Positions 41,835 to 50,082 of a stretch of 64,000 nt of DNA are shown one piece after another; positions within the stretch are counted from its first letter, which is position 1, and each line of letters opens with the position of its first letter. The translations under genes and the position numbers were made by a program. Source of the stretch: Chloroflexota bacterium (lineage in GTDB: Bacteria; Chloroflexota; Limnocylindria; P2-11E); the NCBI GenBank assembly GCA_005883625.1, contig VBDU01000056.1:1-64000 (forward strand), written 5' to 3'. Under the pieces are notes generated by a model. It made no database searches. It was not told where the DNA came from and worked only from the letters and a program-made list of their open reading frames with translations.

Positions 41835-43198
41835 GCCCGCGCTATCACGTCGTCGGGATCGGCGGCGCGGGGATGTCCGCGATCGCGCGGCTCCTGCTCG
41901 CCCGTGGCGACGTGGTCAGCGGCTCCGACCGCGGGCACTGGCCGCTGGCGGACGCCCTCGCGCGCGACGGCGCGCGCGTCGCCACGTCGTTCGACGCCGC
42001 GAACGTGGCCGGCGCGGACGTGGTCGTGCGGTCGAGCGCGTACGGCGATGCGAACCCGGAGGTCGCCGCGGCTCGCGCGAGCGGGATCCCGGTATGGAAG
42101 CGTGAGGACGCCTGGCGCGAGCTCGCGCGCGGGAGGCGCGTCGTCGCGGTCGCGGGCACGCACGGCAAGAGCACGACGACCGCGATGACCTGGGCCGCGC
42201 TGCGCGGCGGGGGCATCGACGCGTCGCTCATCTGCGGGGCGGTCCTCCGCGACACCGGATCGAACGCGCACGCGGGGACGAGCGACGTCCTCGTCATCGA
42301 GGCGGACGAATACGACCGCGCGTTCCTCTCGCTCGCGCCCACGGTCGCGGCCGTGCTCAATGTCGAGCACGACCACGTGGACGTCTTCCCGACCGTCGCC
42401 GATGTCCGCGACGCCTTCGCCGCGTTCGCCGGTCGTATCGCGCCCGGAGGTGCGCTCGTCGCATGCGCCGACGACCCGGTCGCGGCCTCGCTCGCCGAGG
42501 CGCGGCGGAAGCGCGGGCAGCCCACGCGGACGTACGGCAGCGTCGCGGCCGCGCAGTACCGCGTGACCGCGCCGGAGGATCGTGCCGACGGTCTCGCGTT
42601 CACGCTCGCCCTGGGCAGCGGCGCCACGGTCCCGGTCGTGCTGCGTGTGCCCGGGATGCACAACGCGCTCAACGCGGCGGCGGCCATCGCCGCCGCGCAC
42701 GCGCTTGGGACGTCGCCGGCGGAGTCCTCCCGGGCGCTCGCGTCGTTCACCGGGACCGGCCGCCGGCTCGAGACGCTCGGCGAGGCACGCGGTGTGACCG
42801 TCGTCGACGACTACGCCCATCATCCGAGCGAGATCCGCGCCTCGATCGCGGCCATGCGGTCACGCGCGCGAGGCCGGCTCGTGGTGATCTTCCAGCCGCA
42901 CACGCCGAGCCGCCTTCGCGCGTTCTTCGACGATTTCGCCGCGGCGCTCCGGGCGGCGGACGACCGCCTGGTCGTCGAGACGTTCCAATCGGCGCGGGAG
43001 GCGGCGGACGAGCGCGGCGGCGCGCGCGCGCTCGCCGAGCGTGCGGGTGCCCTCTACGCGCCCGACGCCGAGGCAGCGGCACGGATCGTCGCGGAGCGCG
43101 CGCTGCCGGGCGACCTCGTGCTCGTCCTCGGCGCCGGCGACATCCGGCCCGCGGGCGAGCGCGCGCTGGAGCTCCTTCGCGAGCGCGCCGCGGTATGA
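41831..43198 (+). CDS. murC: UDP-MurNAc:L-alanine ligase MurC
   Basis: A 455-aa Mur ligase: YHVVGIGGAGMSAIARLLL start, ATP loop VAGTHGKSTTTAM, VIEADEYDRAFLSLAP, NVEHDHVDVF, and C-terminal VVDDYAHHPSEIRASIAA with FQPHTPSRLRAF, all diagnostic. It adds the first amino acid of the stem peptide. The start overlaps the murG stop and the stop overlaps murB (both ATGA). Confidence 0.95.
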   Translation: MSPRYHVVGIGGAGMSAIARLLLARGDVVSGSDRGHWPLADALARDGARVATSFDAANVAGADVVVRSSAYGDANPEVAAARASGIPVWKREDAWRELARGRRVVAVAGTHGKSTTTAMTWAALRGGGIDASLICGAVLRDTGSNAHAGTSDVLVIEADEYDRAFLSLAPTVAAVLNVEHDHVDVFPTVADVRDAFAAFAGRIAPGGALVACADDPVAASLAEARRKRGQPTRTYGSVAAAQYRVTAPEDRADGLAFTLALGSGATVPVVLRVPGMHNALNAAAAIAAAHALGTSPAESSRALASFTGTGRRLETLGEARGVTVVDDYAHHPSEIRASIAAMRSRARGRLVVIFQPHTPSRLRAFFDDFAAALRAADDRLVVETFQSAREAADERGGARALAERAGALYAPDAEAAARIVAERALPGDLVLVLGAGDIRPAGERALELLRERAAV

Positions 43199-44070
43199 CC
43201 ACGACCGCGCCGTTCGGCACCCGCGGCGAGCGCCTCGCGCCGTACACGTCGCTTCGCATCGGCGGTCCGGCGGACTTCTTCCTGCGCGTCGCGAACGAGG
43301 GCGACCTCGCCGGCGCGATCACCGTCGCCCGTGAGCACGAGCTGCCGGTCTTCGTGCTGGGCGGCGGCACGAACCTGCTGGTCGCCGACGAAGGGATCCG
43401 CGGCGTCGTCCTGGAGAACGCGTGGAGCGACGCGAAGATCGACGGCGCGACGATCGACGCCGCGTCCGGCACGCCGCTCGCGCACGTGGCGGCGGTGGCG
43501 GCGCGCGCGGGGATCCTCGGCCTCGAGTGGATGGCGACCGTGCCCGGCACCGTCGGCGGTGCGGTGCACGGGAACGCCGGAGCGTTCGGGGGGGAGACCG
43601 CCGACGCGCTCGTCGACGCGACGCTCATGGACCTGAACGGCGACACCTGGACGGCCGGCGTGGACGAGCTCGCGTACTCGTACCGCACGAGCGCGCTCCA
43701 GGGCACGCCGATCGTCTGCGTGCGGGCGCGTTTCCGCGGCACCCAGGGCGACCGGGCGACGGCGGTGCGCAAGATCAAGGAGATGGCGAACGAGCGGATG
43801 CAGAAGCAGCCGCTCGCCCAACCGAACACCGGCTCGATCTTCCGCAACCCGCCCGGCGACCACGCCGGGCGGCTCATCGAGGCGGCCGGCCTCAAGGGCA
43901 CGCGCGCCGGCGGCGCGATGGTGAGCGAAAAGCACGCGAACTTCATCGTGAACACGGGTGAGGCGACAGCGGCCGACGTGAAGGCGCTCATGGACCGCTG
44001 CCAGCGCGAGGTGCTGGCGAAGTTCGGCGTGCAGCTCGTGCCCGAGGTCGAGCTCGTGGGGGACTGGTGA
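43195..44070 (+). CDS. murB: UDP-N-acetylenolpyruvoylglucosamine reductase MurB
   Basis: A 291-aa FAD enzyme of the type without the extra loop. LAPYTSLRIGGPADFFL, VLGGGTNLLVADEGIRG (FAD), GTVGGAVHGNAGAFG and PNTGSIFRNPPGDHAGRLIE (catalytic Ser, substrate site) are in order; the catalytic Glu is in LVPEVELVG. It reduces the enolpyruvyl group to make UDP-MurNAc. Confidence 0.95.
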   Translation: MTTTAPFGTRGERLAPYTSLRIGGPADFFLRVANEGDLAGAITVAREHELPVFVLGGGTNLLVADEGIRGVVLENAWSDAKIDGATIDAASGTPLAHVAAVAARAGILGLEWMATVPGTVGGAVHGNAGAFGGETADALVDATLMDLNGDTWTAGVDELAYSYRTSALQGTPIVCVRARFRGTQGDRATAVRKIKEMANERMQKQPLAQPNTGSIFRNPPGDHAGRLIEAAGLKGTRAGGAMVSEKHANFIVNTGEATAADVKALMDRCQREVLAKFGVQLVPEVELVGDW

Positions 44071-45176
44071 GCCTGTCGGGCGGCTCCGCCCCCCGGCCCC
44101 CGAGGCGCATCCGCGTCGGCGTCCTGACCGGTGGCGCCTCCGCCGAACGCGATATCTCGCTCGCCGCCGGGGCGCAAATCCAGCGCAGCCTCCCCGCCGA
44201 CAGATACGAGGTCGTACTGCTTGATCCCCTCGCGCTCATGGTCCGCAATCCGGCGCTCACGGACGACCAGCGAGGGCAGGCGGAGGCGCTCCTCAAAGGT
44301 GGCGGCCGGCTCGACCCCGGCCACGAGCTTCCGAAAGGTCTCGAGGAGGAGATCGAGAGCGCCTCGAAGGCGCTCGTCCCGGCGACGCGCGCGATCACCG
44401 ACGACGCCGAGCCCCTCGACGTCGTCTTCATCTCTCTCTACGGGACCTGGGGCGAGGATGGGCGTATCCAGGGTCTCCTCGACACGCTCGGCCTGCCGTA
44501 CACCGGGTCAGGCGTCCTCGCGTCGGCGCTCGCGATGGACAAGGTCATGGCGAAGACCGTGCTCGCCGCGAACGGGATCGACGTGCCCCGGGGCGTCGTG
44601 GTCACGCGCCCCGACGACCCGCTCGCGTCGACGATCCCGCCGCCGCTCTTCGTGAAGCCGGTGCAGCAGGGCTCGAGCGTCGGAGCGTCGATCGTCGCGC
44701 GCGCGGTCGACCTCGAGGCGGCCATCGCGGGCGCGCTTCGCTTCGACACGCGTGCCCTCGTCGAGGAGCGCATCGTCGGCACCGAGCTCACCGTGCCGGT
44801 CATCGGCAACGACGAACCCATCGCGCTTCCCGTCGTGGAGATCGTCACGAAGCACGCGTTCTTCGACTACAGCGCGAAGTACGACGCCGGCGAGAGCGAG
44901 GAGATCGTGCCGGCGCGCATCCCGGCCGACGTCGCGAAGCGCGCTCAGGGGCTCGGCCTGCGCGCGCACCTCGCGCTCGGGTGCCGCGGCATGTCGCGCA
45001 CCGACCTGATCTGGGTCGGCGAGCGGATGGCCGTCCTCGAGGTGAACACGATCCCCGGCATGACCGCGAACAGCCTCCTCCCCAAGGCCGCGCGCGCCGC
45101 GGGGATCCCCTTCGGCGAGCTGCTCGACCGGCTCGTGCAGTGGGCGCTGGAGGACGCCCGCCGCCGCGGCCGCTGA
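44067..45176 (+). CDS. ddl: D-alanine:D-alanine ligase
   Basis: A 369-aa ATP-grasp enzyme. VGVLTGGASAERDISLAAG (Ddl: GG-SAE-EVSL), HGTWGEDG-type segment SLYGTWGEDGRIQG, PYTGSGVLASALAMDKVMAK, VKPVQQGSSVGASIV, and C-terminal VLEVNTIPGMTANSLLPK. It supplies D-Ala-D-Ala for MurF. The first ten or so residues after GTG 44067 (SLSGGSAPRPPRR) are encoded by an inverse-oriented palindromic repeat. Confidence 0.94.
   Translation: MSLSGGSAPRPPRRIRVGVLTGGASAERDISLAAGAQIQRSLPADRYEVVLLDPLALMVRNPALTDDQRGQAEALLKGGGRLDPGHELPKGLEEEIESASKALVPATRAITDDAEPLDVVFISLYGTWGEDGRIQGLLDTLGLPYTGSGVLASALAMDKVMAKTVLAANGIDVPRGVVVTRPDDPLASTIPPPLFVKPVQQGSSVGASIVARAVDLEAAIAGALRFDTRALVEERIVGTELTVPVIGNDEPIALPVVEIVTKHAFFDYSAKYDAGESEEIVPARIPADVAKRAQGLGLRAHLALGCRGMSRTDLIWVGERMAVLEVNTIPGMTANSLLPKAARAAGIPFGELLDRLVQWALEDARRRGR
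44075..44104. repeat. Palindromic repeat at ddl start
   Basis: GTCGGGCGGCTCCGCCCCCC plus GGCCCCCGAGG; the inverse strand is GGGGGCCGGGGGGCGGAGCC, matching the rsmH and ftsL copies. Confidence 0.85.
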
Positions 45177-45922
45177 GCAAACGCCCACGCGCGCGCCGCC
45201 GGGCCCCGCGCGTGGCGAGCCTCGCGGACCCCGTCCGCGCGTCGGCCGCCGCGCTCGCGGTCGTGTGCGCCATGGCGCTCGTGGTGCTCGCGGTCGGCGC
45301 CGCGTTCACCGTCAGGAGCGTCGCTGTGGAGGGGACGCACCACCTCACGCCGGAGGCGGTCCGCTCGCAGAGCGGCCTCCTCGGCGCCCGCCTCTTCCTC
45401 GCGTCGGCCGCGCGCGCCCGCGAGCGCGTGCTCCTCATGCCCGCGGCGCGTGACGCGCGGGTGGAGCTCGCGCTGCCCGATGCGGCGCGCGTGACGGTGA
45501 GCGAGCGGACGGCGGTCGGCCGCTGGGTCTCCGGCGGCGCCGAGTGGTTCGTCGACGCGGAGGGCGTCGTCTTCGGCTCGGTCGATCCGGCCGCGGCCCC
45601 CGCTCTGCGGGTGACCGACGAGCGCGCCGACCACCGCGCCGGCGACCGCGTCGACCCGGCGCTCGTGCAGGCCGCGATGCGTCTCGCGCAGGTCCAGACG
45701 GCGGACCTTCGCCCTGACGCGACCTCTCCGCGCGTCGTGCTCGCCGCGGGACCGGACGGGCTCGTGCTGCGGACGGCGGCGTTCGAGATCCGCTTCGGCG
45801 GGCCGGAGCGCATCGAGGACAAGCTCGCGGCCGCGCGCAGGATCCTGCGGGAGAATCCGAACCGAAAGCTAGACTACGTCGACGTGCGGACTCCTGATTC
45901 GATCGTGATCTCTCCGTCCTAA
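45173..45922 (+). CDS. ftsQ: Cell-division protein FtsQ
   Basis: A bitopic protein of 236-249 aa. Very basic cytosolic tail (SKRPRARRRAPR), one helix (AAALAVVCAMALVVLAVGAAF), then a POTRA domain starting VRSVAVEGTHHLTPEAVRS and a beta domain with LPDAARVTVSERTAVGRWV. The frame can start at a CTG (45173) overlapping the ddl stop, which keeps the positive-inside tail, or at GTG 45212. It recruits the FtsBL complex to the septum. Confidence 0.88.
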   Translation: MSKRPRARRRAPRVASLADPVRASAAALAVVCAMALVVLAVGAAFTVRSVAVEGTHHLTPEAVRSQSGLLGARLFLASAARARERVLLMPAARDARVELALPDAARVTVSERTAVGRWVSGGAEWFVDAEGVVFGSVDPAAAPALRVTDERADHRAGDRVDPALVQAAMRLAQVQTADLRPDATSPRVVLAAGPDGLVLRTAAFEIRFGGPERIEDKLAAARRILRENPNRKLDYVDVRTPDSIVISPS

Positions 45923-46246
45923 GTGCTGCTCCCGCTCCTCGGCCTCGTCGCCGGGGTGCTTCTCGGGCTGGCGCTTCGCTTCAACCTTCCGATCGAATGG
46001 GCCCGCTACACCGCCGTCGGGATCCTCGCGGCGCTCGACTCGCTCCTCGGCGCCGCGCGCGCCGAGCTCGAGGGGCACTTCGACACGCGCATCTTCCTTT
46101 CGGGCTTCTACACGAACGCCCTCCTCGCGGCGGCGCTCACGTTCCTCGGCGACCGCCTCGGGATCGACCTCTACCTGGTCGCGCTCTTCGCCTTCGGCTG
46201 GCGCATCTTTCAGAACGTCGCTGTCATCAGAAGGCATTTCTTGTAA
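45923..46246 (+). CDS. sbp: Small basic protein family (DUF1290)
   Basis: A 107-aa membrane protein: LLGLVAGVLLGLALRFNLPI, YTAVGILAALDSLLGAARAELEG split over the second helix, then FDTRIFLSGFYTNALLAAAL and FAFGWRIFQNVAVIRR. This matches the DUF1290 small basic protein found between ftsQ and ftsA/ftsZ in Gram-positive dcw clusters. GTG start directly after the ftsQ TAA. Confidence 0.88.
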   Translation: MLLPLLGLVAGVLLGLALRFNLPIEWARYTAVGILAALDSLLGAARAELEGHFDTRIFLSGFYTNALLAAALTFLGDRLGIDLYLVALFAFGWRIFQNVAVIRRHFL

Positions 46247-46264
46247 TGTCCACGCGATCCGAGC

Positions 46265-46302
46265 CACTTTCTCTGGCATGGGGAAAACGGGGAGAGAAAG
46301 TG
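46265..46302 (+). promoter_or_regulatory. Hairpin immediately upstream of ftsA ribosome site
   Basis: CACTTTCTCT and AGAGAAAGTG form a perfect 10-bp inverted repeat around an 18-base loop that includes GGGGAAAACGGGG. It ends 12 bases before the ftsA GTG, next to GAGAGG. There is no T-run, so it is more likely a translational control element or operator than a terminator. Confidence 0.6.
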
Positions 46303-46314
46303 TGAGAGGCAGCG

Positions 46315-47751
46315 GTGCCTGACCAACCGGTACTCGTCGCGATCGACATCGGCACGACGAAGGTCTGCGTCCTCATCGGCGAGCTCACCGCTCGCGGCGG
46401 GGTCGACGTCATCGGCATCGGCCAGGCGCCGTCCGACGGCCTCCGCAAAGGCGTCGTCATCGACATCGACCGGACCGTCCAATCCGTCGCGAACGCCGTC
46501 GAGGCCGCGGAGCGCCTCTCCGGGCTGAAGGTGCGCTCCGCCTTCGTCGGCATCTCCGGCAGCCACATCGGCTCGCAGAACTCCCGCGGCATGATCGCCG
46601 TCTCCGGCCATCGCCATGACGTGAGCCGAGACGACACGCTCCGCGCCATCGAGGCCGCGCGCGCCGTGACGATCCCGAACACGCGCGAGATCCTCCACGT
46701 CATCCCGCGGGGCTACGTCGTGGACGGCCAGGAGGGGGTCCGCGACCCGATCGGCATGAGCGCGGTCCGCCTGGAGGTCGAAACACACATCGTCACGGCC
46801 TCGTCGACGAGCGTGCAGAACCTGTCGAAGTGCGTGCAGCGGGCTGGCGTCGAGATCGACGAGCTCGTCCTCGCGCCGCTCGCGACGGCCGAGTCGGTGC
46901 TTACCGAGGAGGACCGGGAGCTCGGGGTCGTCCTCGCCGACATCGGCGGCGACACGACCGACGTCGCGATCTTCCAGGACGGCTCGATCTCGCACTGCGC
47001 GACGATCCCCATGGGTGGCCGGAGCGTCACCGCCGACCTCGGGATCGTGCTCCGGGTGACCCCCGACGTCGCCGAGAGCGTGAAGTTCAAGTACGGGAGC
47101 GCGGTGCCGCTGGAGGTGGACCCGGACGAGGTCCTCCAGGTGACCTCGATCGGGGAGGACACCGCGCACGGCGTGACCCGCCGTCACATCGCCGAGATCG
47201 TCGAGTCCCGTGCGAACGAGATATTCGGCTTCGTCGCGAAGGAGATCGAGGCGGCCGGCGCGACCAACCGCCTCCAGGCGGGCCTCGTGCTGACCGGCGG
47301 GGGCTCCGGCCTCACCGGCGCCACGCGCGCGGCCCGCGACCAGCTCGGCATGAGCGCGCGCGTCGTCGCTCCGACCGGTCTTGGGGGCCTGGTCGACCGG
47401 GTCTCGACGCCGCCCTACGCCGCCGCGAGCGGCCTCCTGCTCTGGGGCGCCCGCAACTGGCCGACCGAGGACGAGCGAGCGGGCGGCCGTGCTCTTGAGG
47501 GAGTCGGGGACCGCCTAGGAAAGATCTTCAAGCGGGCCCCAGGACCCGTCCACGGACCTCCAGCGCGGCCCGCGAAGGTGGTGGACGGGCAGGGTGCGCG
47601 GAGGGAGAGACCCCGGGAGCCGGGACAGGACCCGCGCACGCCGGCACCAGTCCCCGCGCGTCGTGGCACGGCCGCGCGATCGGCGTGCGCGATAACGGCA
47701 TGGCATCGCCAACCGTTGAAGTTGCGGTCTATAGTTCCCGCAACGAACTGA
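46315..47751 (+). CDS. ftsA: Cell-division protein FtsA
   Basis: A 478-aa actin-fold protein. Phosphate-1 loop VAIDIGTTKVCVLIGEL, the 1C domain region near RGYVVDGQEGVRDPIGM, phosphate-2 VLADIGGDTTDVAIF and adenosine loop VLTGGGSGLTGA. The basic, amphipathic GDRLGKIFKRA (about residue 405) resembles the membrane-targeting helix that normally ends FtsA; here about 70 further Pro/Arg-rich residues follow. It tethers FtsZ to the membrane. Confidence 0.94.
   Translation: MPDQPVLVAIDIGTTKVCVLIGELTARGGVDVIGIGQAPSDGLRKGVVIDIDRTVQSVANAVEAAERLSGLKVRSAFVGISGSHIGSQNSRGMIAVSGHRHDVSRDDTLRAIEAARAVTIPNTREILHVIPRGYVVDGQEGVRDPIGMSAVRLEVETHIVTASSTSVQNLSKCVQRAGVEIDELVLAPLATAESVLTEEDRELGVVLADIGGDTTDVAIFQDGSISHCATIPMGGRSVTADLGIVLRVTPDVAESVKFKYGSAVPLEVDPDEVLQVTSIGEDTAHGVTRRHIAEIVESRANEIFGFVAKEIEAAGATNRLQAGLVLTGGGSGLTGATRAARDQLGMSARVVAPTGLGGLVDRVSTPPYAAASGLLLWGARNWPTEDERAGGRALEGVGDRLGKIFKRAPGPVHGPPARPAKVVDGQGARRERPREPGQDPRTPAPVPARRGTAARSACAITAWHRQPLKLRSIVPATN
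47721..47744 (+). promoter_or_regulatory. ftsZ promoter -10 framed by an inverted repeat
   Basis: GTTGCGG and CCGCAAC form a perfect 7-bp inverted repeat spaced by 10 bases; the -10-like TATAGT (47730-47735) lies in the middle. A protein dimer bound there would cover the promoter. It lies within the last codons of ftsA. Confidence 0.55.
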
Positions 47752-47816
47752 ATAACTCCATGAGCGCACCGCTAGGGGAGGGGCAGCGGCATGGACATTG
47801 AGTGGAGGCTTCGCCC

Positions 47817-48941
47817 ATGCCCCTCCGAAGCGATATCGAGAACTTCGCGCTCATTAAGGTCGTCGGCGTCGGCGGCGGTGGATCGAACGCGGTCAACCGG
47901 ATGATCCGCGCCGAGCTCATGGGGGTCGAGTTCATCTCCGTGAACACCGACGCTCAGGCGCTCCTCCTGTCGGACGCGCCGCACAAGATCCGTATCGGCG
48001 ACAAGATCACCAAAGGCCTCGGCGCGGGCGCCGACCCCGGGATCGGACGCAAGTCCGCCGAGGATGACAGCGAGAAGCTCTACGAGGCCCTCAAGGAAGC
48101 GGACATGATCTTCGTGACCGCCGGCATGGGCGGCGGCACCGGGACGGGGGCCGCTCCGGTCCTCGCCGAGATCGCGAAGGACATCGGCGCGCTCACCGTC
48201 GCCGTCGTCACGAAGCCGTTCAGCTTCGAGGGCAGCAAGCGCAGGCTCCTCGCGGAGCAGGGCATCAACGATCTCGTCGACAAGGTCGACACCCTCATCG
48301 TCATACCCAACGACCGCTTGCTCCAGGTCGTCGAGAAGCGCACGAGCATGGTGGACGCCTTCCGAATCGTCGACGACGTCCTGCGCCAGGGCGTCCAGGG
48401 CATCAGCGACCTCATCACCGTCCCCGGCCTCATCAACCTCGACTTCGCCGACGTGAAGACGATCATGACGAGCGCCGGATCGGCGCTCATGGGCATCGGC
48501 ACCGGCTCTGGCGAGACGCGGGCGGCCGAAGCGGCGCGCCAGGCGATCACGTCGCCGCTCCTCGAGCAGTCCATCGACGGTGCGCGTGGCGTGCTCTTCA
48601 CGATCACCGGCGGACCGGACCTCACGCTCTTCGAGGTCAACGAGGCCGCCGAGATCATCCACGCCGCGGCCGATCCCGAGGCCAACATCATCTTCGGCGC
48701 GGTGATCGACGAACGGATGGGCGCCGACGTCAAGATCAGCGTCATCGCGACGGGCTTCGACCAGACGCGTCCGCTGCGCAAGCTCGACCAGCCGCTCTAT
48801 CGGAAGACCGTCGCGCCGCAGAGCGAGCGCGCGCCTGTGGCCGTGGGCTCGACGTCCACCGTACCGGCGGCGAAGACCGATGAGTCGAAGAAATTCGATC
48901 CCGATGACCTCGAGGTGCCGAGCTTCCTGCGTCGTCGCTGA
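47817..48941 (+). CDS. ftsZ: Cell-division GTPase FtsZ
   Basis: A 374-aa tubulin-like GTPase. [16 protein letters not shown], the G-box [13 protein letters not shown], the T7 loop [11 protein letters not shown], and a C-terminal conserved peptide [12 protein letters not shown] that contacts FtsA. GGAGG lies eight bases before ATG 47817; an in-frame GTG at 47802 is less likely. It polymerises into the Z ring. Confidence 0.97.
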   Translation: MPLRSDIENFALIKVVGVGGGGSNAVNRMIRAELMGVEFISVNTDAQALLLSDAPHKIRIGDKITKGLGAGADPGIGRKSAEDDSEKLYEALKEADMIFVTAGMGGGTGTGAAPVLAEIAKDIGALTVAVVTKPFSFEGSKRRLLAEQGINDLVDKVDTLIVIPNDRLLQVVEKRTSMVDAFRIVDDVLRQGVQGISDLITVPGLINLDFADVKTIMTSAGSALMGIGTGSGETRAAEAARQAITSPLLEQSIDGARGVLFTITGGPDLTLFEVNEAAEIIHAAADPEANIIFGAVIDERMGADVKISVIATGFDQTRPLRKLDQPLYRKTVAPQSERAPVAVGSTSTVPAAKTDESKKFDPDDLEVPSFLRRR

Positions 48942-48995
48942 ACCGCGTCAGCGCTGACGAGTAGCGAGTAAGAGCGGGCTCGCTCGGGCCGAGGA

Positions 48996-49011
48996 TGGCA
49001 CGTCGCCTGCA
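48996..49011 (+). promoter_or_regulatory. Sigma-54-type promoter before membrane protein gene
   Basis: TGGCACG-TCGC-CTGCA with exact GG-N10-GC spacing. Predicted start near 49022; the ATG at 49053 has a good GGAGGT site. Nearly the same 16 bases occur at 23570. Confidence 0.65.
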
Positions 49012-49052
49012 CCCGCACTCCGCAGACGCGGAGAAGTGGAGGTGCAGATCCG

Positions 49053-49584
49053 ATGCGTGAAGAGGGCGCTGCCGTCCGCACCGACCGGTGGACGGCGTGG
49101 CCGGTGTACTGGGATGCGGTCTGGGTCGGCGCGCTCGCCGCGATCGTCGCGGCCGTGCTCTTCGGCCTGATCGGTACCGCGCTCGGCGCGCACAAGGCCG
49201 GCGCCGAGGGCCGGATCACGACGTGGAGCGGCGTCGGCCTCGGCGGCCTCGTCTTCGCGGTGTTCGCGTCGTTCCTCGCGTTCGTGATCGGCGGCTGGGT
49301 CGCCGCGCGTGTCGCGGGGATCACCCGTGCCGAGCCCGCGATGCTCCACGGAGCGATCGCGTTCCTCGTCGCCACCGTCGGACTGCTCGCGCTCGCGAGC
49401 TTCGGCGGCGCCGTGCTGAGCGGCTGGTACGTCGGCCGCGGCCGCGGCCGTCCTGCTCGGGCTCGTAGGAAGCGTGGTCGGCGGCTGGATGGGCTCGGGC
49501 GAGCCGATGAACTTCAGCTACCACAAGACGACGGCCGCGGCCCGCACGAGCGCGGTCATGAGCGACCGTACCTCGCGGATGTAG
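49053..49584 (+). pseudogene. Multi-helix membrane protein, frameshifted
   Basis: The first frame (49053 to about 49437) gives four hydrophobic helices (for example VGALAAIVAAVLFGLIGTAL and FAVFASFLAFVIGGWVAAR) and ends at GAVLSGWYVG. The frame then breaks at a GGCCGC triplet repeat. The next frame gives AAAVLLGLVGSVVGGWMGSG and ends TSAVMSDRTSRM at TAG 49584. The C-terminal helix VVGGWMG restores a coherent protein, so a small deletion at the repeat is likely. Resembles small actinobacterial/chloroflexal membrane proteins of unknown role. Confidence 0.6.
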
Positions 49585-49602
49585 AGGGGAAGGAGGACCG
49601 AC

Positions 49603-49683
49603 GTGATCCTGATCCTGCTCTGGCTCCTCGGCGTGCCGCTCGGCTTGATCATCATCCTGTTCCTGCTCGGCGTCGGCCACTAG
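49603..49683 (+). CDS. 26-residue membrane peptide
   Basis: GTG-started MILILLWLLGVPLGLIIILF ending LLGVGH, one hydrophobic helix. A strong AAGGAGG stands before it, as for the tiny protein at 23615. It lies 18 bases after the frameshifted membrane-protein gene and is probably in the same sigma-54-type transcription unit. Function unknown. Confidence 0.6.
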   Translation: MILILLWLLGVPLGLIIILFLLGVGH

Positions 49684-49743
49684 CCGCCGGCGCCGGCCGC
49701 GGGCCCCCGCGCGTGACCCCCGTCGGTCGACGCGGTCGCATGT

Positions 49744-49986
49744 GGGAAGGTCATCGAGGCGAAGCGACCCGACCGCTCCGCGTCCGAAGGGTGGGACGCG
49801 GATCCCGCCGAGGCACGACGGTCGAGCTCACGTTCGCGCCGGCGCGGCGGGACGATCGTGCACGTTTCGCGAGTACCGCTTCCCGGACACGAGCAAGGAA
49901 CGCGGCAAGCTGCCCGGCAACGCCTCCGGCTGGGGCGAGGCGCTGACGCTCCTGCGCTTCTGGGTCGAGCACCGACTCGGCCACCC
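49744..49986 (+). pseudogene. Decayed SRPBCC/AHSA1-type gene
   Basis: Pieces of one AHSA1-like domain appear in order but in three frames: GKVIEAKRPDR, GTTVELTFAPA, GGTIVHV, then FREYRFPDTS and GWGEALTLLRFWVEHRLG. At least three indels are needed and the N-terminal half is absent. The stretch from 49684 to 50082 holds nothing else I can support. Confidence 0.55.
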
Positions 49987-50082
49987 AGGTCGCGGGAGCA
50001 GGGGCCGCCGCCGAGCGAGACGAGGGGTCTCTGGGCTGAACGGACACTAGATTTGGTGGCAGTGGTCCCATATCTTGTGGTC

